DNA of 64,000 bases from Clostridia bacterium. Lineage in GTDB: Bacteria; Bacillota; Clostridia; UMGS1810. Both the position numbers and the translations under genes were made by a program. Below, piece after piece: positions 26,627 through 33,203 of the stretch. The notes under the pieces were generated by a model. That model was not told the origin of the DNA and ran no database searches. It worked only from the letters and a program-made list of their open reading frames with translations. Location of the stretch: NCBI GenBank assembly GCA_017621495.1, contig JAGATB010000014.1, positions 33,892 through 97,891 on the forward strand, in the 5' to 3' direction. Each line of letters starts with the position of its first letter. Positions within the stretch are counted from its first letter, which is position 1.

Positions 26627-27218
26627 GGCGGCTTCCCTCCAATTTCTTCTTTAATAATTTGTGATTACTTGTATTGTATAAATCACAAAGGCGGATTAAA
26701 TCTCCTTTATTCAGATTATCAAACTCACTTGAATCAATTCTTAAATCTTCAAAAAGTAATTCCTCAAGCGCCTTAACGCTTCCTACCGGAGATATTGTAT
26801 AAATTTTATCACATATTGCTTTTTCGGGGGTTGCTATCCGATAAACATAGTCACCTTCTGTAAGCACCTGTATTCCAAACGGATAGGCTCTTAATGGCAC
26901 ATCTTGATATGAAAAAATTCCAAATGTGTTTTCATAGTTTTTTTTCTTCTTTTTGTCACAAGTTGCGCTTGTAAACGTATAAACAGCTTCCGGAATAAGG
27001 CCATATCGAGAAAGCGCATAATCAAAGGATAAATATGAGGGTCCATAAATAACCGGTGCCAGGCAATATCCCGGCGTGTTTCTGTCGGTTTCATAAACAC
27101 CCCTTGTCAATTTAAATATTTCGCCTTCTTTACACATGCGGGAAATTTTGCCGGCAGGATCCTGATAATTTTTCAGCTTCTCCTTTAACATTGCCGTCGT
27201 TAAAATCATTATTTTCAC
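26619..27218 (-). CDS. AbiEi-type antitoxin / transcriptional regulator
   Basis: The 199-aa protein has an N-terminal winged-helix-like region ('LKEKLKNYQDPAGKISRMCKEGEIFKLTRGVYE') followed by the AbiEi C-terminal domain pattern ('YLSFDYALSRYGLIPE', 'YTFTSAT', 'ATPEKAICDKIY'). AbiEi proteins repress their own operon and neutralise AbiEii. It is the first gene of the pair, behind AGAGGTG and a consensus promoter. Confidence 0.9.
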   Translation of the reverse strand: MKIMILTTAMLKEKLKNYQDPAGKISRMCKEGEIFKLTRGVYETDRNTPGYCLAPVIYGPSYLSFDYALSRYGLIPEAVYTFTSATCDKKKKKNYENTFGIFSYQDVPLRAYPFGIQVLTEGDYVYRIATPEKAICDKIYTISPVGSVKALEELLFEDLRIDSSEFDNLNKGDLIRLCDLYNTSNHKLLKKKLEGSRRG

Positions 27219-27229
27219 CTCTTAATTGT

Positions 27230-27258
27230 ATTATATACCATTTAGCGGAGAAAATCAA
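27230..27258 (-). promoter_or_regulatory. Promoter of the AbiE-type operon
   Basis: On the minus strand, TTGATT at 27258-27253, a 17-base spacer and a perfect TATAAT at 27235-27230. Confidence 0.75.
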
Positions 27259-27306
27259 GCATTTTACAATGTTTTTGGAAAAAATTATTACCATAAACAA
27301 GAAAAA

Positions 27307-27326
27307 GCCGTCACTTTGGTGACGGC
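27307..27326 (-). terminator. Terminator downstream of the chimeric ORF
   Basis: An 8-bp GCCGTCAC/GTGACGGC stem is followed on the minus strand by five Ts. Confidence 0.88.
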
Positions 27327-27340
27327 AGGAGTTGGCGGAA

Positions 27341-27709
27341 TTATTTTGCGTTTTGTTTGACGGTGCGAATGGAAGAAATGAGCAATATTCTTATAGTGGA
27401 ACATATTTTGTTGATATTTTTATATTTGGTTTCATCAATATAATCTGTTTTATACAGCATTTCAAGCCATTTCCCTGTTTCGCTTGCTTCTTTTAAAGCG
27501 ATTTCCAATTTCACAATAAAATCAGCTCTGCTATGACCATATTTGCTTTCGGCAATATTGGCGCATACACTTGTAGCACTTCTTCCGATTTGATTTGAAA
27601 TGATATTTTCCTTTATGTCACGAAGTTCATATTCAACTTTGTTGTCATCAAGCCACCTCAATGCCTTCTGACAGGTTGTACACTTCGGGTAACAAATAAA
27701 TTTAATCAT
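27341..27709 (-). pseudogene. Chimeric ORF: ArsC/Spx-type N-terminus joined to a four-helix-bundle (23S rRNA IVS-type) C-terminus
   Basis: Residues 1-35 ('MIKFICYPKCTTCQKALRW', then 'LRDIKEN') are the start of an ArsC/Spx-type thioredoxin-fold protein with its CxxC motif. From about residue 40 the sequence changes to the C-terminal two-thirds of a four-helix-bundle protein of the 23S rRNA intervening-sequence family ('GRSATSVCANIAES', 'GHSRADFIVKLEIALKEASETGKWLEML', 'YIDETKYKNI'). Neither fold is complete. The simplest reading is a deletion that fused two gene remnants in frame. It overlaps the upstream reductase gene by 8 bases and ends at a terminator, so it is probably still transcribed. 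Confidence 0.7.
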
Positions 27710-28430
27710 GATTCTTCTCCAATCTTTTATAATTCATCCAAACAACGTTATTTTCATATTTCTTTATTTCATTCAGCGTATAATCTGATATTTTGCTTTC
27801 CATAAACAGTGGCTTATCTTCCGAACCTGCAATTATTGGAGCCACAACAAGGCTTAACTCGTCAATCATATCTGCTCTTTCAAAATATCCGTTAACAACA
27901 CTTCCTCCCTCAAGAAGGAGATTGTTAATCCCCATAATATTTTTGAGCTTGAACAATGCCAATTCAACATCAATTTCAGATTCTCCGGCAAAAATATATG
28001 GTATTTCCATTGATTCAAGATAACCTAAATATCGAGGGTCAACCTGCTCGGTCAATACTTCGATTATTTGTGCATCTCCGTAGCCGGGGTCTTCATCCAC
28101 AATTTTATTACTTTTCCATCCGAGCTTTCCCTTTGGGTCGAAAGCAACAGCATAGAAGCTGGACATATATTCAGCATCTAAAATGAAATCCATCTTTAAA
28201 TCCATATCATGCTTTACAGGTTCGTATTGTGAAAGGTCGGGATACCAGCCATTTGTAAAGCTTCCCTCCATAGTAACCCTTCCGCAAATAAATCCTTCGG
28301 CTTTGTAATTTCTATTTATTTCATAGTATATATCCGTGGCTTTTTCGCATTCAGGACGATATAAGAAATCTCCTGTAACCTTGCCATCGATAGACATAAC
28401 CATATGACAAACTATATGTGGTCGGTTCAC
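27702..28430 (-). CDS. RibD C-terminal-type (dihydrofolate reductase-like) protein
   Basis: The family core is visible: 'HIVCHMVMSIDGKVTGDFL' at the start, 'GRVTMEGSF', 'LLLEGGSVVNGYFERADMIDELSLVVAPIIAGSEDKPLF' near the end. These are the NADPH-binding reductase motifs shared by RibD reductases and stand-alone homologues of unknown substrate. GGAGGG abuts the upstream ATG at 28436 with no spacing, so the GTG at 28430, six bases downstream, is the likelier start (242 aa). It overlaps the chimeric ORF downstream by 8 bases. Confidence 0.85.
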   Translation of the reverse strand: MNRPHIVCHMVMSIDGKVTGDFLYRPECEKATDIYYEINRNYKAEGFICGRVTMEGSFTNGWYPDLSQYEPVKHDMDLKMDFILDAEYMSSFYAVAFDPKGKLGWKSNKIVDEDPGYGDAQIIEVLTEQVDPRYLGYLESMEIPYIFAGESEIDVELALFKLKNIMGINNLLLEGGSVVNGYFERADMIDELSLVVAPIIAGSEDKPLFMESKISDYTLNEIKKYENNVVWMNYKRLEKNHD

Positions 28431-28661
28431 AAGCATCCCTCCAATGCTATAATTATATCACAATTGAGTGTAGAAAACAATTCATTTGAACCTTTTTCTC
28501 CCATTTGCATATAAACTTTTTTTCTGAAAGCATTGTCTACATTTTCATAAAAATCAACTACATTTTGGTTTGTTCTATTTTGTAGACATAACCTCTTTTT
28601 TCAAAATAATACTCCTATTTTCTGCATATAATAAATTAAACTTTCAACCAACAAAGTTTAC

Positions 28662-28744
28662 ATTCGACCAATATTTAAGCATTATTGGTCGAATATTTAT
28701 CCAAATGCATTGACATTCGACCAATTTTATGATATAATTGGTTG
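28662..28744 (+). promoter_or_regulatory. Promoter and repeated ATTCGACCAAT operators of the Fic gene
   Basis: The promoter is TTGACA (28710-28715), a 17-base spacer and TATAAT (28733-28738). ATTCGACCAAT occurs at 28662-28672, inverted at 28684-28694, and again at 28715-28725 inside the spacer, with a degenerate inverted half (AATTGGTTG) at 28736-28744. Two inverted pairs with the same spacing geometry indicate an operator for a dimeric repressor covering the promoter. The rest of 28437-28661 is AT-rich and I see nothing else in it. Confidence 0.8.
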
Positions 28745-28765
28745 CAAAGAAGGGTGGTTGATTGA

Positions 28766-29812
28766 ATGAGAGCCTTTAACTACGATAATTTACGAAATAT
28801 CTCCTGGGATAGTGAAATTCTTGGACTCGTTGCACAGATACACGAATACAAAGGACGGCAGGAACTGTTTTTAAGACAAAAGCCTGCAGTACTTGACCGA
28901 TTGGTTAAAATCGCAAAGGTACAAAGCACCGAAGCATCCAACAAAATCGAGGGCATTGTTACCACAAGCACAAGAGTCAAACAGCTGTGTGATGACAAAA
29001 CCACTCCCCGTAACCGCGATGAGGAAGAAATCATGGGGTATCGTGATGTGCTGAATACAATCCACGAAAGCTATGAATATATTCCTTTGAAGTCATCTTA
29101 TATTTTACAACTGCATCGTGACCTTTATCAGTATTCCGACAAATCCATCGGTGGCAGATTTAAAACAACACAAAACTACGTTGCTGAAACACGTCCCGAC
29201 GGAACGCAGCTGGTTCGGTTTATGCCCCTTGAGCCATACGAAACACCTGAAGCCATTGATGCAATATGCGACAGCTTCAACCGTGCAATTGACGGATGTG
29301 TCATAGACCCTCTGGTGCTGATTCCTATTTTCATAAATGACTTTCTCTGTATTCACCCCTTCAATGACGGCAACGGCAGAATGTCAAGGCTTCTGACTAC
29401 TTTACTTCTTTACCGCTGTGGTTATGTTGTAGGAAAATACATCAGTATAGAAAGTAAAATTGAACGTACCAAGCAAAAGTATTATGGTGTGCTTGAACGT
29501 TCAGGGAGTGGCTGGCACGAAGGAAAAAATAACCCCGGTGATTTTATCAAATATATTCTCGGAATTATTCTTTCAGCTTATCGCGATTTTGAAGAGCGTG
29601 TAGATATCCTTGATGAAAAGCTTCCGGCTGTCGATCTGGTTCGCAAAGCTATCCTTTCAAAAATCGGCAAGTTCACAAAGAGCGATATTGAGGAGCTTGT
29701 GCCTTCGGTCAAGAAAACCTCAATCGGTAATTCACTCAAAACACTTGTTGAGGAAGGATTTATCGAACGCCACGGCCGGGGCAAAAATACATTTTATACA
29801 CGGAACCAATAA
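28766..29812 (+). CDS. Fic-domain protein (AMPylase family) with N-terminal inhibitory motif and C-terminal winged helix
   Basis: The 348-aa protein holds the complete Fic motif HPFNDGNGRMSR (His197). The inhibitory signature [S/T]xxxE[G/N] appears as SNKIEG (Ser58, Glu62, Gly63) in the N-terminal Fic_N helix, making this a self-inhibited class II Fic. The C-terminal ~70 residues ('KIGKFTKSDIEELVPSVKKTSIGNSLKTLVEEGFIERHG') look like a winged helix, so the protein may bind its own operator. Fic enzymes usually transfer AMP to a hydroxyl on a target protein. It is a single-gene unit with a dense operator region. Confidence 0.93.
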   Translation: MRAFNYDNLRNISWDSEILGLVAQIHEYKGRQELFLRQKPAVLDRLVKIAKVQSTEASNKIEGIVTTSTRVKQLCDDKTTPRNRDEEEIMGYRDVLNTIHESYEYIPLKSSYILQLHRDLYQYSDKSIGGRFKTTQNYVAETRPDGTQLVRFMPLEPYETPEAIDAICDSFNRAIDGCVIDPLVLIPIFINDFLCIHPFNDGNGRMSRLLTTLLLYRCGYVVGKYISIESKIERTKQKYYGVLERSGSGWHEGKNNPGDFIKYILGIILSAYRDFEERVDILDEKLPAVDLVRKAILSKIGKFTKSDIEELVPSVKKTSIGNSLKTLVEEGFIERHGRGKNTFYTRNQ

Positions 29813-29935
29813 TATTTCCGCAGTACGGATTGCAAATTTTCCGTACTGCTTTTATTAATAACATGCCAATAATAAGTAAAAGCAAATTAAATGAAATCTT
29901 CATTAAAAACGGAAACATTGAGATATTTTTATTTA

Positions 29936-30106
29936 AGTGATATTCCATCTTCGATGGAGTGATATTTTTGATAAATCAAAAGTGATATTGAAACCTTACG
30001 GTTTCAGTGATATTATATTTGCCATTAAACTGTGCGAAGCACAATATAACTTGCCGTAGGCGCCCTGAGCGAAGCGAGGAAGTGCCCTTGGGGTGCAAAT
30101 ATAACT
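29936..30106 (+). repeat. Structured element: four AGTGATATT boxes separated by small hairpins, plus a folded 3' half
   Basis: AGTGATATT occurs exactly at 29936, 29958, 29981 and 30006. Between the copies lie three different mini-hairpins: CCAT-CTTCG-ATGG, TTTGATAAATCAAA and GAAACC-TTAC-GGTTTC. The following ~90 bases form further hairpins (TGTGCGAAGCACA) and are enclosed by ATATTTGC (30015-30022) and its complement GCAAATAT (30095-30102). No reading frame uses it. It could be a small mobile repeat or a structured RNA. Confidence 0.65.
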
Positions 30107-30108
30107 GA

Positions 30109-30134
30109 AAAAAGACATCCAAAGATGTCTTTTT
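30109..30134. terminator. Bidirectional terminator next to tRNA-Met
   Basis: An AAAAAGACATC/GATGTCTTTTT stem with a short loop lies 3 bases past the 3' end of the tRNA on the minus strand. Confidence 0.85.
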
Positions 30135-30136
30135 CA

Positions 30137-30213
30137 TGGTAGCGGCAGACGGATTTGAACCATCGACACTGCGGGTATGAACCGCATGCTCTAGCCAACT
30201 GAGCTATGCCGCC
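30137..30213 (-). tRNA. tRNA-Met (CAT anticodon)
   Basis: The 77-base minus-strand cloverleaf has acceptor strands GGCGGCA and TGCCGCT, D arm GCTCAGTTGGCTAGAGC, anticodon loop TTCATAC with CAT, T-loop GGTTCGAATCC and an encoded CCA. The CAT anticodon could also be the lysidine-modified tRNA-Ile. The absence of the initiator's three G-C pairs argues against initiator tRNA. Confidence 0.93.
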
Positions 30214-30252
30214 ATATTTAATTTTATGTCTGCTTTATCAAGCGACTTGATT

Positions 30253-30281
30253 ATTATATTATATTTTTTGCCGATTGTCAA
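30253..30281 (-). promoter_or_regulatory. Promoter of tRNA-Met
   Basis: On the minus strand, perfect TTGACA (30281-30276), a 17-base spacer and perfect TATAAT (30258-30253). Confidence 0.88.
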
Positions 30282-30328
30282 GATGTTTATGTAAAATTTT
30301 TTAATTTTATGCAAATTTTTATAAAAAT

Positions 30329-30355
30329 ACTGCGGGTACGCAGTGTACCCGCAGT
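30329..30355 (-). terminator. Terminator of the two-GTPase operon
   Basis: An 11-bp ACTGCGGGTAC/GTACCCGCAGT stem is followed on the minus strand by a T-rich stretch. Confidence 0.88.
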
Positions 30356-30359
30356 AAAA

Positions 30360-31307
30360 TCAATAAAATGTGGCTACTTCCTGCTCCGGTTTTTCGGAGT
30401 GTTCTATTTCTTTGACGGTAAGTATGGGGCCTTTGCTCTTATAGAGCTTGTGATATTCTCTGCTGAAGTCTGCAGTGATTGTAACCCAATCACGGTTGGT
30501 GAGCATAACACCGTTGGGGAGTACTGTTACTATTCCCTTAAATTCTATGTCGTCTATACAGCAGGTCATCACGTGTCTGCCGCACACCACTATGTTTGCA
30601 GGGAATTTATCGCTTACTGCCACTATGCCTTTGAATTTCACCGTCTTGCCGATATATTTTTTCATATCCTCTGCCATGTCTCTGAACCATAATGCGTAAT
30701 CTCTGTCGGCTATTTCTATAACAGGAGCTTCGGTGTCAAAGGGTAGGGGGTCTTCTTTTTCATCGTATTCCATAGTGCCGTCAGCATTCTCATAGGCAAT
30801 TGCACATCTGCGGCTTACAGAGCGCACTATCTTGTGGATTTCATCTTTGTCTATGGATGCATCCGAGCGGTTGAAGACCACCATCTCTGTGTTGGTGAGC
30901 TTGTCTACTACCAGAGAACGCATGTTGGCATTGTAGGCTATGAAGGTACGGCTGTCTGCAAATAATATTTCCTGATATATGAACCATTTGTCCGGCAGGT
31001 TTTGATAGAGGGAGCTTAGAAGCCACATGCCGTTGTATTCTACGATTACTCTCTCTATTTTATATTTTTTTTGCAGGCTGTAGAGGTAATCCGGCTTTAA
31101 ATCCTCTTCACTGTCCACAACCTCTATAAATACGTTACCGCCACTAAAACGTGAAGTATCAAACTCCTCCATGCCTTCTTCACACAGGAGCAGAAGGGTC
31201 TTTTCGCCGTCGTGGAAGCGTTTGTCCTCCATGGTTTCCTGTATGGCTTTGGTTTTACCTGCTTCAAGAAAGCCGGTGAAAACATATAATGGTATCTGTG
31301 AAGCCAT
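30360..31307 (-). CDS. COG0523-like GTPase lacking the CxCC motif, with a C-terminal TIGR03943-like region
   Basis: The ATG at 31307 follows AGAGGTG and gives 315 aa. A P-loop 'GFLEAGKT' at the N-terminus and 'VVFNRSD' (the NKxD-type position) place it near the CobW/COG0523 GTPases. The GCxCC metal motif of that family is missing, and the P-loop has Glu in place of the usual second Gly. The last ~110 residues ('YIGKTVKFKGIVAVSDKFPANIVVCGRHVMTCCIDDIEFKGIV') resemble the C-terminal half of TIGR03943/YcgQ proteins. It is coupled to the bona fide COG0523 GTPase upstream, 13 bases away. A metal-trafficking partner role is inferred. Confidence 0.75.
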   Translation of the reverse strand: MASQIPLYVFTGFLEAGKTKAIQETMEDKRFHDGEKTLLLLCEEGMEEFDTSRFSGGNVFIEVVDSEEDLKPDYLYSLQKKYKIERVIVEYNGMWLLSSLYQNLPDKWFIYQEILFADSRTFIAYNANMRSLVVDKLTNTEMVVFNRSDASIDKDEIHKIVRSVSRRCAIAYENADGTMEYDEKEDPLPFDTEAPVIEIADRDYALWFRDMAEDMKKYIGKTVKFKGIVAVSDKFPANIVVCGRHVMTCCIDDIEFKGIVTVLPNGVMLTNRDWVTITADFSREYHKLYKSKGPILTVKEIEHSEKPEQEVATFY

Positions 31308-31320
31308 ATATTTCACCTCT

Positions 31321-32493
31321 TTATATCTCAAAGAGCTCTGCGAGAGCGTCTTCGTTTATACCTGAGCCTATCACACACAGTCTGCCTATCACAGCGGCGG
31401 AGCCTTCTCTGATGTCGGGCTCACCGGGTACATAGTCAAAGTGTATGAAGCTGTCACCTGTGCCTGCTACTATGCCCTTGGCACGCAGGATTGTGCCGTA
31501 TTTAGCTTCATCGCCCAATGAATTAAGGGCAGCTTCGATTTGTTCCTTGGTAAACTTCTTGGCTGTTTCTTTGCCCCAGCTGGTGAATACCTCATCTGCG
31601 TGGTGATGGTGGTGATCATGATGATGTTCATGACAGCAGCAATCGTGGTCATGATGGTGATGCTCGTGCTCGTGACAATCGCAGTCATGGTCATGGTGAT
31701 AATGCTCGTGCTCGTGGCAATCGCAGTCATGGTCATGGTGATGATGCTCGTGCTCGTGGCAATCGCAGTCATGGTCATGGTGATGATGCTCGTGCTCGTG
31801 ACATTCGCAGTCGTGGTGATGGTGGCCGTGTTCATGGTGATGTCCGCACTCGGGGCAAACTTCTTCATTTTTGAGGCTTTCAAGCTCTGCTTCCAGGGTT
31901 TCTCTCTTTTCCATAGCTTCCAGAAGCTGTGCACCACTCAGGCTGTCCCAGGGAGTGGTTACTATTACGCAGGCGGGATTGTGCTCTCTTAATAGCTCCA
32001 CACAAGCCTCGATTTTGTCATCGGAGACACTTTGAGTATGACTGAGCACTATAGTACCGGCATGCTTTATCTGGTCTCCAAAAAATTCACCGAAATTCTT
32101 TAAATACATTTTACACTTGTTTACATCGGCAACTGTGGTAAATGCATTGAGTACGGCATCGCTTGCTTCAATCCCCTGTACGGCACGGATTACATCACTG
32201 AGCTTTCCTACTCCGGAGGGCTCGATTAAAATTCTGTCCGGGGTGTATTCGGAGAGCACCTTTTTGAGTGCTTCGCCGAAGTCTCCCACCAGTGAACAGC
32301 ATATACATCCGGAGTTCATCTCTGTAACCTCAATCCCTGCGTCCTGCATGAAACCGCCGTCTATGCCTATCTCTCCGAATTCATTTTCTATGAGTACAAG
32401 CTTTTCGCCTGCATAGGCTTCCTTTATGAGTTTTTTAATTAGAGTTGTCTTTCCGGCACCCAAAAATCCGGAAAATATGTCGATTTTTGTCAT
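31321..32493 (-). CDS. COG0523 (CobW/ZNG-like) GTPase metallochaperone with a long His-rich segment
   Basis: The ATG at 32493, behind AGAAGGTG, gives 390 aa. 'FSGFLGAGKTTLIKKL' is the P-loop, 'NSGCICCSLVGDF' the family GCxCC metal site and 'IEPSGVGKLSDVI' the switch region. Between about residues 230 and 310 lies a repetitive His/Asp/Cys tract with a recurring 'HDHDCDCHEHEHHHH' unit. COG0523 proteins insert or deliver zinc and related metals using GTP. The His/Cys tract suggests metal buffering. The operon is close to a metal P-type ATPase and an ArsR-type regulator. Confidence 0.93.
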   Translation of the reverse strand: MTKIDIFSGFLGAGKTTLIKKLIKEAYAGEKLVLIENEFGEIGIDGGFMQDAGIEVTEMNSGCICCSLVGDFGEALKKVLSEYTPDRILIEPSGVGKLSDVIRAVQGIEASDAVLNAFTTVADVNKCKMYLKNFGEFFGDQIKHAGTIVLSHTQSVSDDKIEACVELLREHNPACVIVTTPWDSLSGAQLLEAMEKRETLEAELESLKNEEVCPECGHHHEHGHHHHDCECHEHEHHHHDHDCDCHEHEHHHHDHDCDCHEHEHYHHDHDCDCHEHEHHHHDHDCCCHEHHHDHHHHHADEVFTSWGKETAKKFTKEQIEAALNSLGDEAKYGTILRAKGIVAGTGDSFIHFDYVPGEPDIREGSAAVIGRLCVIGSGINEDALAELFEI

Positions 32494-32529
32494 ATAAATC
32501 ACCTTCTGTAATATATTTTATAGTTTTTA

Positions 32530-33111
32530 TCAACCGTTTTTGAGTTCCCGCACATCATAGCGGATTAGTTTATCCTGCTCGATGTAGCTTAGGACTTCAT
32601 CTTCTTTGTCACTGCAATGATAGAGTTTTTTGCAGTTATCACGTATGAATCTCTGCTCCATAGCTGTTTCCAGGAAATCCTCCAGCTTTTGGTAGTATCC
32701 GTTTATGTCATAAATCGCAATCGGCTTGACGTGTCTGCCAAGCTGTTTTAAAGTGAGCACTTCAAAAAACTCTTCAAAAGTGCCTATGCCGCCCGGTACT
32801 ATGATAAAAGCATCTGCTATGTCTTCCATCTTGGCTTTGCGCTGAGCCATGGTCTCGGTGTATATCAGCTCCGTGCAGTTTGCATATATTTCTTCTATAT
32901 TTTCATCACGAAAGAACTCGGGTATCACACCGTAGATTTCTCCGCCGTGTTTATGTGCTCCTCTTGCCGCAGCTCCCATAAGTCCGTGACCGCCTGCACC
33001 GAACACCAGAGCATGCCCTCTTAATGCCATGCTTGCACCCAGCTTTTCAACTGCGTCAATGTATGATTTGTCGATTTCATTGCTTGCCGCTCCGAATACA
33101 CAAATTTTCAT
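32530..33111 (-). CDS. LOG-family (TIGR00730) nucleotide phosphoribohydrolase
   Basis: The 193-aa protein has the Rossmann start 'KICVFGAAS', 'FGAGGHGLMGAAARGA' and the signature 'PGGIGTFEEFFEVLT' with the catalytic Glu. LOG proteins release the base from nucleoside 5'-monophosphates; in bacteria the physiological role is often unclear. It starts behind GAGGAGGT. It lies between two metal-related operons with no obvious functional link. Confidence 0.93.
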   Translation of the reverse strand: MKICVFGAASNEIDKSYIDAVEKLGASMALRGHALVFGAGGHGLMGAAARGAHKHGGEIYGVIPEFFRDENIEEIYANCTELIYTETMAQRKAKMEDIADAFIIVPGGIGTFEEFFEVLTLKQLGRHVKPIAIYDINGYYQKLEDFLETAMEQRFIRDNCKKLYHCSDKEDEVLSYIEQDKLIRYDVRELKNG

Positions 33112-33203
33112 ACGACTACCTCCTCACTAATATATACCTAAATATATTATACAGTTTTTCGGTCAATAATGCAACATTTTTAATCGTTTTCGGGTATATA
33201 TAT

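Noticed and set aside
29936..30014. AGTGATATT boxes as a CRISPR array
   Set aside because: The repeats are 9 bases and the intervals are 12-16 bases of self-complementary sequence. There are no cas genes. It does not fit CRISPR.
31600..31860. Tandem nucleotide repeats as a separate repeat locus
   Set aside because: They are in frame and encode the His/Asp/Cys tract of the COG0523 GTPase, so they are part of that gene.
31540..31992. Frames opposite the His-rich tract, hydrophobic and Val/Met-rich
   Set aside because: They are by-products of the CAT/CAC repeats encoding histidine on the other strand and look like membrane proteins only for that reason.
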